Part shown: positions 13,510 to 28,000 of the stretch, piece after piece
Layout of the letters: every line of letters begins with the position of its first letter
How positions within the stretch are numbered: position 1 is the first letter of the stretch
NCBI GenBank assembly: GCA_035582835.1
Contig: JAYKAV010002464.1
Coordinates: 62,001-126,000 of the forward strand
Source: Phoebastria nigripes
Lineage: Eukaryota > Chordata > Aves > Procellariiformes > Diomedeidae
Length of the DNA stretch: 64,000 bases
Direction of reading: 5' to 3'
Translations under genes and position numbers: made by a program
Notes under the pieces: model-generated
What the model was told of the DNA's origin: nothing
Database searches by the model: none
Seen by the model: only the letters and a program-made list of their open reading frames with translations

Positions 13510-13593
13510 GATTATGTAGATATATTACATGTTATGTAATATGCACTTTAATATAATCTATAATGTAATACATATTANGTATTACGCACTTTA
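13510..13593. repeat. AT-rich block with an imperfect direct repeat
   Basis: A 19-bp unit ending in GCACTTTA (13532-13550) recurs with few differences at 13574-13592; the DNA between is almost pure A/T and contains further TATGTAATA-like words. The second unit includes an N. It looks like a local duplication in AT-rich DNA. Confidence 0.6.
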
Positions 13594-16500
13594 GAAGCAA
13601 AAAAAGTCACACAGCATATGTAAAAGCAAAGCCCTCTGCCTCCTGTGAAACGAAAGCCAGAGATGATTGATTGGTGACAAAACCGAGTGCTGTAAGCGTT
13701 GCTGTTTGCTCTATGCCAGGCTATGGAGAGGGCACAGGACTGCAGCCTTCTGTGCATCAGTGTACAGTCCCCCCAGTCAGCAACAGCTGGATTGCCTGTA
13801 CATCACCTGGACATAGACAGGAGTACAGCGAAAGGGCTTGGCATAATGAGGGATTTGAAAGGTTTGGGGTTTGTTCATTCCTGTCACTGACAGGACCAAG
13901 GGAAATATAGTCTGGTTTGTCTTTCAGATCCTAGNTTGGGTTCCAGGACAAATACAGTCAGAAAAAAAGCTGTAGTTTACTTCTGCTTTGATCATACTTA
14001 ATCAGACAAGCGCTACTGGGCAACTGTGCCAGACGTTTTGAGAGGGAATTTATGCCGTAAACCATACTGGTCTTCAAGAGGACTTAGGCAGCTCTGTATC
14101 TTGCAGAATCATTTCCCCAAATTGTCATGTACTTTCAAAAAAATTAATTGAATTGTCTTGCTAATGAACGTGCAGCCCTGTTTTGAGAATGTAAATCAGC
14201 TGGCAAAACACCTGCCAAGTCAAGTGTCTTATCCTAATGTAATGGGTGACTAAATACACATTCCTATGCTGGAGATTTAAATAATCCTTTAGAGCACTGC
14301 TGAGAGTACCAGAGACTTTGGCAGACAGAGGAAAACCTACCAAAGAGGATGAACAAGCTGCAGAGACTGGTAAAAAACATCTATTTTACTATTATTGTTG
14401 ACAGATCATTTTTTTAATTTGAATTTTTATAAGGCTGTGTAAGTACTATCAGGTTCTTGTAGAATTATTTGTCCAACTCATCACAGTCCTTGGGATAAAG
14501 TTGACAGACTAATGGCTTTCCTGGCAGCTGCACTCCACCGCAGTGGCTGGGACAATAGTGCAGAAGCCAGGTGTTAAGGAAGGTTTGGGAAGGTCACCCT
14601 GTAAATACAGTTCAGCTCTAAGCACAGAACTGTTTGGTGGCTCCTGAAGGGAGAAGCAAACCATTTTCCCTTAGCTCATGGCCACAAAAGAGCTCTGTGA
14701 TACAGGACAGGATAGGAGATGTACTCTATAATGAAAGCAGGGAAATGAGCAGGAGGAGTGTTACATCCCTAGGCATTGTGATTAAAAAAGAAATGTGCTA
14801 TTGTAGGGAGGGGAAATCTCTCTCATGTGGAGAACTAGAATAACTGGGAAGAGGAGAGATATCAGGTGCACAATCCTTAGATCAGGTCTCAGTAACAAGA
14901 CGGGGAAATTGGTGTAGCCAAGGAAAGTGCAAGCAAAACGTACCTGCTTCCAACTGGGACAGGAGAGAGCTCAGCCTCTTCTTGCTGCAGGGTTGGAACA
15001 GTCTGGCTTCATTTCTGTCCTGGGAGAACGTCCTGTCTCAGGCTCGTATGGAAGTTAAGTTATTTACAAGAAAAGGCTTTGAGGAAGGAAATATCTAAGA
15101 TCATTTGAATTTGTGATTTTAGAGCTATTGCGAGACTAGGCAAAACTTTCCTTTTCTTTGGTAGATGGTTCTGTAAGAAGAAAATGAGCAGGTAGAGCAC
15201 AAAGAGCTCCCCAGCTTTGAGTTATCTAAGTTCTCTTCAGGCTCAATGGGGTCATATTCATGTAGCAAAACACAATCTAGCCTGAGGTGCCCTGCACTAG
15301 CTGGCGAACAGCCAAGCCTGAGCATGGGCTCTTCATGTCACCTGCAGAGCTGTCCCACTGGGAAGGGGCTGGCAAAGGCCATCCTGGCCCTGGGCCACCC
15401 AGAACATTGTGCAGGAGGTGTCAGGCTAAAGGCCAGGGGCCCCCAGCAAGCTCAGAGTGGTCTTGAGACATGGGACAGTGCTCCCAGTCCAAGGACACCA
15501 TCAGGGCGCAGCTTGCCAGTCACAGGATCTCACATACAGATGGGGAAACCAAAGGCATAGGCACAAAATAGGTATGAACTGACAAGGAGGGGGGGTGACA
15601 CAGAGAGAGACCAAGAGGGTGGTGTGGCTGCAACGAGGAAGGGATGTTTACTGATGGTGAGGTGAACATGGAGACATGATGCTGCTGACACTGAGCTGTG
15701 CTCCTCTACAGAAGCTGTAGGTCAATTTGAAGGCAGAGTCACACAGGAAAGTGTCCAGGCAATAGTTGCAAGAATGACCTGAGGCTTACAAACATGACAG
15801 AGGAGCAAAGATCAACAAAACTGTTCAGAAAGTTTCTACACAGTGTNCCTGGCTCTCCACAGTTAGCCCCAGTGTTGTTCTGATGTGGGACACCCATTTA
15901 TACTATAACATTCAGGGCATCCTACTGCAAGGGGAAAAATGATGCATGTTTTTTGCTCGCAAACTTGCCAGTGAGCTCTCAGTTCCCATACTGTGTCAGC
16001 CAGAACAGCTTATTCTACACCCTTCAGAAAGGCAAGAGACCTCGCTTTTATACCAACACCCTGATCCCATGATGCTGCACGAAGCAGCCCCATTCACCTG
16101 CCCGTGCTTCCGAAGGCATAGCAGCGGTGTTAGACGGCAATATAAGCAACAGGCAATACTGATGAAGAAATGACCTCAAGGAGACCAGAACACAGCACAG
16201 GACCCACTGTCTGCCACATATTTCACTCATCATAATACTGAAAGTGTAGAAAACATTCTGGCTGAATATGCAATTACAGANTTCTAAACACAAGAACGTG
16301 TAGGAACAACTGTCTAATGAGAAAGTTCAGTAGAGAGNCATTGTCTGCTCTGTACAACATGTGAAGCAGCATAGGAAAGGCACTCTATTTTAAACTAAAA
16401 TATGTGTCATTACCATGAAAAGGTAGAAGAAATAGCATGCCAATGAATCAGAAATGCACTGGATATAAATGGCCACAAGAAAATCCCCCATACCGCAGAG

Positions 16501-16956
16501 AAGCTCTGTCCAATAGAGCTTAGCTAGAAATGAGACAGAAGTCATTAAACTTTGGCAATGCTTCTTGAATAATTCATCATGTGAGTACAGGTTTTTGTAA
16601 TGAATTGAATTAATTGAAGCAATAACACCAGTCTCTACCAGTATTTACTGTTTTTGCACTGACTTTTTGTAAGCATACACGTTAAATATTAAACCAGACA
16701 CTTGCAGGCCTTTGCCCCAAAGCAGTCCCAAATTCTTTGTGAATGGCAATGAATTATTAATACTATTCTGCAGTAGAGGTAGATAGTTTAAAAATCTGGG
16801 NTTTTTTCTGTCTTTGGCACCTCCCATTTTATGACAATGTTCGTAGCCTATTCTAATCTTCACTTCACACAACTCAAAGTGTGAATGGACCAAATGTCTG
16901 TTGAGCCATTTTATTCTGTGCAAGGAAGCCATCCGTTTTCTATCCATCTTCTTCAG

Positions 16957-19900
16957 CTTCAGAGCAAGATCCTGATTCTGACAATATGTGCCGCTGGGAT
17001 TGGAGGCACTTTCCAATATGGTTACAACATCTCCATCATCAATGCTCCAACTTCAGTAAGTACTGCTAGTCTGAGAGCCTTCTCCTGAGAAAGACACTTC
17101 CTTAGTGTCCTCAGTCTGGCTATAAAGAGTGACCTGCCACTGAAAATATGCAGTCTGCTAATACTGAGGGTGAGAAGGGAAGGATGTATTGTTCCTTCTG
17201 TATAATTCACATCTGAGGTACAGGACTTTGTTGTCAAGAGCCACCCTTGAGCAGGACCTAGTGTCACAAGAATTTATTCAAAAGCCTTGTTTCAACTGCT
17301 TTAGCAAATCTAATTCTAAAATTTTCCAACCTGCATCCTTTGAAACTGACTTTTGCCCCTAAATTCAAAGTTGGACCCATGAAATACATTTTTAAATTAT
17401 CCAAGATAGGTACATACAGATACAAACCAAGTACAACTTTTCAAGAGCTACAGTTTTACACTCTTAACTCTTTGTTAAAAACACATCTAAGAACTGGAGG
17501 CCACTTTCAACCAAAGGTTTGGAGGCAGGAACACGGAATAAACAGATATATTAATAAGGAAGCCTTTACATTTCCCAGTGTCCTTCATCTGTATGTTGTG
17601 GTTATGCAGCACTGTCCTTCCCTCTCAGTACATCCAGACGTTCATGAACGAAACCTGGCTGGAGCGCACAGGCGTTCCCCTTGAGAGCAACGTGATACTG
17701 CTGCTGTGGTCTTTCACTGTCTCTGCGTACCCTCTGGGAGGACTCATTGGGGCTGTTGTTGCTGGTCCCATGGCCATCATGTTGGGAAGGTAAGAAAGAG
17801 GGTGCTGGATTTTAATTTAAGCTTTGCAGCTTCCATTAGTCCAAGAGGAATTATGAGCCCTACAGCACAATACTCACTGTAGTTAAAAATAATGAAAACA
17901 TGTTTTCTATCACAGATCAGTCTGCCATTAATATTCTGAACTGGCAGGGAGAAACTACCTGATATGGTAGTATTTCATGTCTCAAAATCCAACGGGGAAC
18001 AGTTCTTTTCCCCACATTACCTTCTCATCATATTCTGACCCAGCTGAAGTGCTACAAGGATTTCAGCTCAACTCCGTGTCACAGTAACCACCTACATAAT
18101 CACCATCATTTTTGTGCCCAGTTTTCTGCCATCCTTTTAAATAGGAAATCACGACAGAACAGACCAAGATTTTTTCTTCAAAATGAACTGTGGGAATTGG
18201 TAGGAATGACACTGGAAAAACAGAGGGAGCTTGCAAAGAGCAGTTGTTGCATCCCAGGTCCTCATGTCTCACAGGCTGTATCCACCTTTTTGACTGAAAT
18301 ATTTCAGGAGGTATTTGTTAAATCTTCACAGTTGCTTTTTTTCCCTGTGCTTGAGTCTCTGAAAAATAGCTGTCTCTCCTCACCTATCTTTCGTACACAG
18401 CTCTATCTCCAGTTCTCTTCAGAAAAAAAACTGTTAGTGTTACTAAAATAAACTAATAGGAAGTTAGATTTTGCCTCCCTCTCTCTTGACCCCAAAATTT
18501 TCCTCTATGTGCTATCACTTTGGTTTGTTCCTCTTATATGATGAAGCAGGCACCATTATAGTTTGGGGTGGGGCTGGAGGACTGTCTCCCATGGCTCACT
18601 TGTTTCATGGTTGTGAAGATCTGGAAAGGATATGGCTTCCTTATCTAATGAAAAGTTTAGAGATTTCACCTTGTACTGCTTTGGAATAAAATCATATCCC
18701 ATCATGAAGGAGAGAAAAAAAGACTGACTTCTGAAGGGCAGTGAGTTGGGACTAGAGAGAATTACTGGCTGTTATGGGTCAATAGACCTCTCTGGTTTTT
18801 CCTGGTTTTGGACAGAAATTCCTCCTGGGACACATGAAAACTTTCTGACAAAAGTTTCATAAGGATCATACTATTACATGAAAAATGCTTGTTTCAACAA
18901 ATTAGCATTTTCAGACCAAAACGCACATGACTTACTGAAGGAATACTCCTCTCCATTCAAATGGGAAACTGTGTGTGAGTGCAAGAGCCATGAATCAGGG
19001 TGAGGACCTCATGACGCCTTCAGTGTGTCTAAAGTCAGCACTGCAGGGACATGCTGTGGTCATGCTGGTAGTTGGAGATGACCCTAATTGTATCAGCCGT
19101 GCAGATTATCTGTCAGTGTTGATTCCTGTTTTCATAACAAGACACCAAAACTACTGATCTGCCATCTGCACACGGACACCTCATATAGGGCTTTGGGTAA
19201 CCAGTATGTTCTGTGGTGGAGCTGAGCAGCCCACCTTGAGCTTCCAGGCATGGCAGGTTGGATCTGCCATGCGAAATGTTTTATCTGATAACTAAACCTG
19301 ACACACATGTGCTCACAACTGTATCTTTTCTCTCTGAAGGAAGATGTCCCTGCTGCTGAACAATGTCTTTGTGATCATAGCCGCAGTCTTGTCAGGATTC
19401 AGCCGAATGGCAAAATCCTTTGAAATGATTATGCTCAGCAGATTTTTTACTGGCGTGAATGCAGGTATGGCAACATGAGAAACATAACAGGACAAACATG
19501 ATAACAAGTATCAATTAGAAATAGAAGATATTTAAATAGGAATGATCCAAGACATTAAAACAATTCATCCTCTAGTCTGACCACACACATGTATATGAAT
19601 GAGGAAGTTGTATATACAGATTTTACATTTTGCTTCTAAAGACTTTTTTAAAAGCGTACACAGGCATTTTTTTGTGTGTAATGCACATGTGAGTATCTGT
19701 GTGTACTGTGCATACTGGGAGGGGAGCCCTGGGAGAAGCTGAGCTGAAAATCAATCCCTATCTGCTTTTAAGAATGTTGTCAGTCACTCATCAGCATGAG
19801 CACCATCATTAAAGTTTTTATAGAAGTTCATCCCAGGAAATAATGATTGACACAAGTGACTTAAAATATGATCTTCCCCCGAAAATGGGGGACTAGAGTG

Positions 19901-22900
19901 AAGCATCACTTATAACCTTGGATTTGGTGCTGAAAAGACCATGGGACTGAGGCCCTGGCAGGTTTCAGTTTCATTATCCACTACTACTTATGAGTATGGA
20001 AATGCATGTTTAGCAGCGTATACAATGAGATTAAAGGTTTGGATAAATAATAAGCACTGGTAGATCAGTCATCACATGGCCTGCAATAGAAGAGTCCAGC
20101 TGGCAACCTTGAGAGGTGTCTGACTGCATTTGTCCTTATCTCCTCTGTCTATAAGCTGANGTCAGCCTTTGTCTGCCTTGCCCAGGTGTAAGCATGAACA
20201 TTCAGCCCATGTATCTGGCGGAAAGTGCCCCAAAGAAGCTCAGAGGAGCAGCGGCCTTGACTTCTGCATCATTTACAGCCCTGGGGTTGGTGCTGGGGCA
20301 GGTTGTTGGACTCAGGTAATGTAGAGTGAGAAGCCCAGTTTATACTTATTAAATTTTCTTCTCCTTTCTTTATCCTTTTTTTTTTTCTGCTTTACCACCC
20401 CTGTCTTTTCCTTCTTTTTCACTGCCCATATGCAGCAGAGGATGCTGGGCTCTTGCCAGGTTGTAAAATGTACTGTGCAAATTATGGCAGCTTTTTTTTC
20501 TCTAGGGAGCTACTAGGAGGGGAGGAGAGCTGGCCATTCCTTTTAGCTAGCAATGTGGTGCCTGCCCTGATCCAGCTCACGGCTCTGCCTTGGCTCCCTG
20601 AAAGTCCCAGATACCTCTTGATTGACCGTGGAGATAAAGAATCCTGCATCTCTGGTGAGTTTAGGGTGACTGTCAGCCTCTCACTGAGCGTGTGAGATCT
20701 ACTGACTGGGCGGATAAACAGCAAGAAGGTTGATTGCATATTCTTAACATACAGTCCAGCGTGTTCAGTCCAAAGTAGATTGAAATGTAGACTTCTTTCC
20801 AACACAAATATTCTGTTTGGTGACTCTACCAGCCTCCTTAAATGAATATAAAAGCTTTAAGCCCAATACCATAGCTATGTCACTAGTCCCATGGATCATG
20901 TTTTTCTAAACCAGAGGACCATATTTGGTCTGTACAAAATATGTGGTGCCATCAATGTTTGTAATTGCATTAGCTGCTGCACCCTTAAACACTGCCCAGG
21001 TGGTGGTTGGGTATGTATTTGTATGAACAACCACAGTAATTCTGAATGCAGATGAATGTACGCTTTTTTGCATCCTACTTTTGTGCACAGACTTGGGCCC
21101 TGACCTTTTGAGAATGGTGCCACAACTTTTACATGTAGGAAGTGTCATATCAAGTTCCAAATATGATCACTTCCTCCTTCCAAACTAAAGAATATTCTAT
21201 AATCTTAAATATTTTTGATCTATTAAGAGAATTGAAAGGCATGTTCCTACAAAAGACTTTTCAGCCACAAAGGTAGGGTCAAAAGGTGGGACTTGGGTTC
21301 ACAATGGCAAATATTTTGTAACTATGAAGTGAAATAAATGCTGGTTGAAGAACTCATGACCAAATCTGAAGCCAATTCATATTAAGGGATTTGCTTAGAT
21401 TTGTAGCATACAAATCCCCATATACAGAGCAGCTGGAATTAGTTTCCAGGAAATATGTGCTGTGTACCAAGAACACCTTAATTGCCTGCATTTCCCAGGG
21501 AAGTCACTTGAGATCTGAGTCAGAAGCATGGCTGCTGAAATGGCACTGGTTGGAAATATTCTTTGTCAAACAACGGTGAGGGATTTGCACTCCCTTTCCC
21601 CCAAATCTTTCAAGTGGCTGCACCACAACTGGCCATCTCTGTGAAGGTAACACCATGATCACAGACTCTGTCCCACAGCTTTCTGCAGCCACCACTTGCT
21701 GCTCAATCCTTCTCTTTGCAGAGCAGGCAAACTGAAGGTAAAGTTCAGGGGATAAGAGGTTCCCTTGTCCTTGCAGCACTGCAGAAGCTCAGAGGCAACA
21801 GTGACCTCAGTGCAGAGCTGGAAGAGATGCTGGCTGAACAGGCTGCCGTTAAAGGTCAGAGAGCGAAGAACCCTTGGGAGCTGTTCCAAAATCCAGCTTT
21901 GAGGTGGCAGCTGATGAGTATCGTTGTGCTGAGCAGTGCCATGCAGCTCTGCGGGAATGATTCGGTAAGCAGCCTGGCAGCCACAGCTATCAGTGGCAGC
22001 GCTGTATTGCAAGACATGGGTGCAAGCTCTTGGGTTTAACATTCCTGCTGCGGGAGAAGAAGGAATAGTGGTCTGCTCTGCCTGTGGAGATCTTCAAACC
22101 TCAGATGCTTGGTTCCCAAGGTGCATTATGGCAAGCTTCAGAGGAACACTCTCAAAATAGCCCATATGACAGCATGTTAGTCATTCTCTGCGTGGTCCTT
22201 CAGGAAAAACAATGGGATGTATTTTCAGATGTCTTCCTTCACTGCTTTCTCCTCTCTTCTCTCCCCAGATGTATTTTTATGCAGCTTATGTGTTCCAAGA
22301 GGCTGGAATTCCTCAGGACAAAATCCCATATGTTGTAATCGGCACGGGGAGCTGTGAACTGATCACGTCTGTCACTTGTGTGAGACTCTTAATGCACTCT
22401 GCTGACATGCAGACTGTTGACAGTGAGGAGGCTGTTAATTACAAATTTTGGATTTACATTGCCTTTCATGCCAAGGAAACCCTTTATGCACAGCAGTCAG
22501 GCAGTCTCTCAGCACTCACGTCCAGACAGGTTAATGCAGAAGTATTTTGTCAGACACTGCATCGTCATCACTGTCTGAAATCTCTAAAAAGTGTAACTCT
22601 CTTGCTTCGTGTCAGTATGGATAGTAGCAGAGTTTAGGCTGCAGCTGGGACATTCTCGTCTCCCCTGAACACCCTTCTTGCCTGACTCCTGCCAGCAGAC
22701 TCTTTCCTTTGACTTTTCTTTTTTTGCTAAGAAGTGGACAGCATCCTTAAAGTAGTTGTAGAGCAAACTAGGCACAGACTATTGAAATGGGAAGAGGGAG
22801 TGGGTGGGAAATGTAAACACAAGTTAAACACCTTACTTTATTTCACTGTGTTACTTTGTGCAGAACATGATTATAGACTATGCTGGTCGGAGGCCACTGC

Positions 22901-25127
22901 TCCTGGGGGGATATAGCTTCATGGCAGGATGGGCCATTGTCTTCATGGTCGCTCTGAGCCAGCAGGTAACAAACTTTACTTAATTATTTAAGTGGAATGG
23001 AGTTGGGTTTTGCCTTTTATGACTGGGGTGTTTAGTGGTGGCAAATAAGTGTAAGTGCCCTCACTGGTTTTCCGTTGGTCTCTGTGGCTGTAGACTCAGA
23101 TTAGCTGGATGCCTTATCTCAGCATGGCCTGCATTTTCGCCTATATCCTGAGCTTTGGAATCGGACCAGGTCAGTTCCCTCAGTGTTTTCACTGAAACTT
23201 TTGGGTACTGCAGGGGCTTGGAGATGTGTGCAAGCAGCTTATGGAAACTCTCAGACCCTCTTTAGCCACAGCACATTCAAAGGAATGAGGCAATTTCTGC
23301 CAGCAGTTTTCAGCTGTTTCACAGGGGCTTGCATGCCCCTGGTAAGTTAGTGTTGTGCAGGGACAGTCTGTGCTGTTCTCTGTGTCGTTTCTCCTTACAG
23401 CCATCTTGTGATGGCACTTGGAGGTGATTCTTATCTTAAATGGACAACAAGGTTTTGACTTGCTGCCCAATCCATTAGGGCTGTAGACCAGCATTTCTAA
23501 TGCTTCACTTTAACCCTAGAGATTGACAGCTACGTCATGTGATTATTTACTTGCAGATACCTGGAAGCACAATTTCCACATCTATCTTTTAGCCTTCTAA
23601 CATGCATTTTCTTGGCAAAATCCATTAGTTTCTGTGGTTGTGGGGGCAGTACACAGGCTGTGTGTATGCAGATGTTTGCTCAGTGTGTGAGTAGATGTGA
23701 GGCTCTGTTCGCTTACATGCATTTGAAGGAAGGCAGGTAAGAAAAGAACCAAGCTGCCAGTGTCACATGCCACGTGAGTTGGCAGAAATTTCTTGTCCCA
23801 GTCCCTACAGTGCCATAGGGTTGAATTAATTATAAGCCATTCTCACAGTTGGGTCCTGGTGAGAATAATGTGGATTACAAAACCTTTCCCAGCAGTTCAT
23901 TCTAACATGAGAGAGTTTGAATAATTAGCCAATCCTTAATATGTAACCTAAAACTTCCCCACTGCAGTTAATCTCTATTACCACTTGTTCTGGCATTGTT
24001 GACTAGTGAGAATAATTTACTGAATAATAATTTACTGTTCTCATGTACTTCATGTTGGGTTTGCTTGCTAGTATGTGTTCTCTTGTTTTTAATATAATGT
24101 CAACAGTGTTATTAACTTTCTTGCCATTTCTTTTTCCAGCTGGTGTAACAGGAGTTCTGCCCACAGAGGTTTTTGATCAAATGTCGCGGCCAGCTGCTTA
24201 CATGATCTGTGGCTCTCTGCTCTGGTTCAACCTATTTCTGGTCGGAACAGCCTTTCCATTCATTGTGGTGGGTTTCCAAGGCAAAGCAATCACCTGCAGC
24301 TCTTTAGCGTTTTATACAAGAAAGAGGCTCTGATAGTGACCATGAAAAGAGACAGGGCCTGGAATATTGCAAGCTGCAGACACACAGCAAGATAGCACTG
24401 CTGTGAAAAGTACCTTTATGAGGAAAGTGGTCAAAACTCCTCTAAACCAAACTTCCTCCATGTTGCCTACAGTGATTTCTGATGTGAGGCTGGAAGCAGA
24501 TTAATTTGGGGCATGGATGACCGATATTCCTCCTCTGTCCTCAGCTGAGAACAGCTGGGACTAGAGATGTGATGTAATTCCCCTTGGCCAGACCCTGGCA
24601 TCATTCCCTAAGGTGATTCCTGAAGTGAAAGGGAGCAGAACTCCACAATATCCAATTCTGTCTTACTTCCTACTGTGGGTCCCCATTCTATACAATTATA
24701 TATAGAGAGAAAGACAGAAAAAGACATTTTGAGATACTCTTCTTGCTGTGTCAAATCTCCCAAACTATGCTGGGGAGCTGTTGCATCCAGGCATGTGAGG
24801 CTCTCACCAGGGCACACAGAAATACTCCCTGGGTGAAGTTAGTCCATGCAGCAACAGGGATTGGTGGCCTGTTTGTCATCGTACAGAATGTCATCAACAC
24901 TGTCTTGTTTTTTTCCTCCTCCTCAGAAAAGTCTAGCACATTTCTGCTACGTCCCATTCCTTGTGGTCTGTGTCTGCACTGCACTCTACGTTGGGTTTTT
25001 CCTTCCTGAGACAAAGGGAAAGTCCTTCCTGGAAATCTCGGAGGAGTTCAAGAAACGGAACTTCAAAGCTCAGACCCATGCAGTTTTTTATAAAGGCCCT
25101 GAAGAGATCAAATCCACCATGTTGTAG
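16957..25127 (+). CDS. SLC2A11: SLC2A11 / GLUT11 facilitative hexose transporter (copy A, exons 2-12)
   Basis: A 12-helix plasma-membrane sugar carrier of the major facilitator superfamily, class II GLUT. Exons: 16957-17055, 17629-17789, 19340-19464, 20186-20315, 20506-20654, 21777-21964, 22269-22379, 22864-22965, 23094-23169, 24140-24267, 24927-25127 (stop TAG). They join in frame to 489 residues, all with GT/AG borders. The match to human GLUT11 is clear: LTICAAGIGGTFQYGYN in TM1, GVSMNIQPMYLAESAPKKLRGA after TM4, PESPRYLL after TM6, CGNDSMYFYAAYVF in TM7, AGRRP before TM9, GIGPAGVTGVLPTEVFDQM in TM10 and FFLPETKGKSF at the C-terminus. The first exon is uncertain: either a distal one in the CpG island, or read-through from in-frame ATGs at 16885 or 16894, which are open into exon 2 without a stop. 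This is the least diverged copy of the array. Confidence 0.95.
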
Positions 25128-26696
25128 CAGAAGAAAGGAGAATGGTATCTGGGGGAAATTCAGCAGTGGCTATATTCTCTTGCAGGGACACAGAGAGAGA
25201 AGTAGGCTTAGGGACAATATATTACTCTTAGGTTCTTAAGTTCACCCTGAAATTATACACTTGAACTGATAAATCACAACAGAAGTTTAATAATCGGTTT
25301 TTAGTGCTAAGTAACACATACATATTTTAGAATCCATTTTAGAGAGTGACAGAATGATGCCTTATTCTCTTATCATCAAACAACATCATGCAATGCTTTA
25401 GCAAATTTCTTCTGAATTTCTTCTATATTTCTCCTCCACCTAAACAGTAACTTCTATCTCAAGCCTTTCTTTCCTTGCCCCTGAATCTGGGCTCTCTAAC
25501 ACAGAAATTAATACGATTAAGTTCTGTTTTCAGACACCAGATGAAATTCTCAGTACCTTGTCTTGGTGCTCCCATTGTTTCTGCTATTAAGTGATTTCAA
25601 ATAGACCCCTACTTGTTGAGCAATAGTGAGCAGTTAATTATTTTCAGCTATAAAAACATGTGACAGATGGATTAGGAAGAAAGCTTCTAGTACTTCCTAA
25701 GTGGCTTATTATGCAACTGACTTTTGGGCATTGTTTTGCAGACTATTTATTCTGGACTGGTTTTCTTCATGGCTTGTTTGTTGTCTTCCAGTCCTATGTT
25801 GTAAGGCACAAGTAATTCTCTAGTCCTGTTTGTACTGCTCTCACGGACACTGCTGGTGCATCTTGTAGGGTTTTACACCCACACTCTGCTAAGGTTGGAG
25901 TGTGGTGAGGAGCTCTTATGGCAGCAGCTTATTTTGGATGTGGAGATTTAGATCACAGCAGAACATTCTCTGCAGCATGTTCTTCTTGTCTCCATAGAGC
26001 ATATTGGAAAAGACCCAGATGTGTTACTGATTCTTTTTAGCTAACCTGGTACAGAACAGGGCAACATTCCTCATTTAATATTGCCTTTCACAGGCATTGG
26101 GTTGACTGGTGAAGTTTCTTCCAGTTTCTTCTCAAAATCATTATCAAGCCATCTCTTTTCTTTTGGCTTTGTTTGTATGAAAGTCACAGCACTGCTGATG
26201 GTTGCAGCAAAGAAGAAAACAGTTACATTTTCAAAATAAGTAGTTAAAGTTTCTTTCAGTATATTTTTTAACTACATTTTTTAAAAAATACAGCATTTTT
26301 GAATGACAAGTCTGTAAACATTTCCAGAGTGTATTACTGTCATGCTGGGCATGAGTGGAGTAGCAGATCTATTTCTCAGGAGTCTGTGCAAGAACTATCT
26401 TTCACTACCTAAGGTTTATAACATAGGAAAAATAAAACTAAACTTTTGTTCATTTGTGGTTGCTGCTATTTTAGAAGTCATTTGTATACAGACATGGGCA
26501 AGAGCAGGTATCTCTGCTTTTGGACAACATTGAGATTTTGAAATACGCAGGATTTTGAGACGAGACAATCAAGAGCAGGACTCCATGGAGCTGGGAACTG
26601 CAGAGCTATTTTTCATTTCTGTAGTTTGGAGAGAGCAGTGAGGGGCAGATGGAAAGAGTAAAACACACAGTCAAAGCAAAAAGTGCTGGTACCATC

Positions 26697-26729
26697 ATGA
26701 TGGTATCAAAATATTCTCTCATTCCTTTG
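26697..26729 (+). other. Candidate first coding exon of copy B
   Basis: Two adjacent ATGs open MMVSKYSLIPL followed by TTG/GTGAGG in phase 0, as copy B exon 2 requires. The end (TTCTCTCATTCC...GGTGAG) resembles exon 1 of copy C (TTCCTCTCAGACCTGGTGAG). It lies 3.25 kb upstream of exon 2, against 0.94 kb in copy C. The alternative is a start at the ATG of codon 2 of exon 2 (29985), which would leave almost no N-terminal tail before TM1. Confidence 0.3.
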
Positions 26730-27190
26730 GTGAGGATGAGAGAAAGGGCAGGAGACAGAAGTGAAGCAAAGAAGACAAGGCAGTAGAGAAGATGCAGGCT
26801 AGGAAGCAGGGGATGGACTGAAGAGACTGCCTGGGCAGAGGGAGAGGCCTGGCACAAACTGCCAGGATGTCAGGTCAGAGAAGAATTGGTTAAAACTGGG
26901 AGAAGTCCTCCAATGTCCAGAGGTCCTCACCTTGGCCACCTTTGTGGCTACTCCCACGAGTCAGTATTGTTGTGCCTTTCCCCAGAGCCCTGGAAGGACA
27001 GAGGCCATCTGCACCCGACAGTATGAAACACGCCTGTTCAGAAACGATGCACATTTACTTGACTTCCAGCGTTTCAGAGCCACTCCTGCGAGTACATGTG
27101 TCAGAAAACACTAATTCCAACTTCCAGCATTTTTTCTGACTATGGCCTGAAATCAGGTGTCTTTAGACTGATTAAGCAAAGACAAACAGT

Positions 27191-27230
27191 GGTTACATTT
27201 TAATTGGTCTAATTGGTTACATTTTAATTG
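27191..27230. repeat. Tandem duplication of about 24 bp
   Basis: GGTTACATTTTAATTG occurs at 27191-27206 and again at 27215-27230, with TAATTGG words between. It is a local slippage-type duplication. Confidence 0.8.
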
Positions 27231-28000
27231 AAGCATTTAACAAGTTGGTTAATTGTTACTGAATTAAAACACCTTCAGCTGAAAAAATATATGACACTTG
27301 TTCAGGTCAATTTTCTTATCATGTGAAGTGTTAGACACAAATACATCTTGAAAAGTGATCCTCAGAGACTCATAGTTCATATTATTGTTTACAAATCAAA
27401 TCACCATGCACTGTTGGATTGATTAATAACCATCAACACCAGAGAGAAATAATTACTGCTGCTGTCCTCAAACAATTCTCCTCTGCACAAGCCACCTCTC
27501 ACTTCCAACACAGCTCAGTCCCCATCTATCCAGTTGGGATTCTTCCAGACACTGAAGACATGAAGCATCCTAGCCTGGGGAACTGCCAAGGGCAGCCACT
27601 CACAAAGAGAAGGAATTTCCCCCTAAGCTGTTTGAATAACTTGTAAAAGCCTTTTAACAGAACCATCTCGGAGACTGCTAGATAAAGAGGCCCTTTGAGA
27701 ATTATGGATAAAAGTAAAGATGTAATTTTTTTTTTTTTACAGTCAGGATTTAAAACTGACATTCAACCTTCCTAGCATCTACCATATATTATAGGGACAC
27801 AGGCTTGTCAGGCAATGACCATTACTCTTAAAGTGTCAACTGACCCCATAATTCAAGAGTTGAAGGCACAGGCTTAGCCAGGCTTGGTCAAGTCAGGCTT
27901 CAGAAGGCTTTGCTGTATTGAGGCTCAAAGTAGCAGTCAGGAACTTTTCCTTTAAATGTGATAACTGATTACCTAACCTATGACTTGGGGAGTCCAAGCC

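Larger units (their letters stand above)
4851..16884. other. Long stretch without recognised exons (intergenic or SLC2A11 intron 1)
   Basis: I found no protein-family signature, no chain of exon-like frames with matching splice sites and no structured RNA gene. Frames here are short and unrelated to known families. If the CpG-island first exon is real, this is intron 1 of copy A; otherwise it is the spacer between DERL3 and the array. It holds a short TGAATAAA-type repeat near 6050 and an AT-rich repeat near 13.5 kb. Confidence 0.6.
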
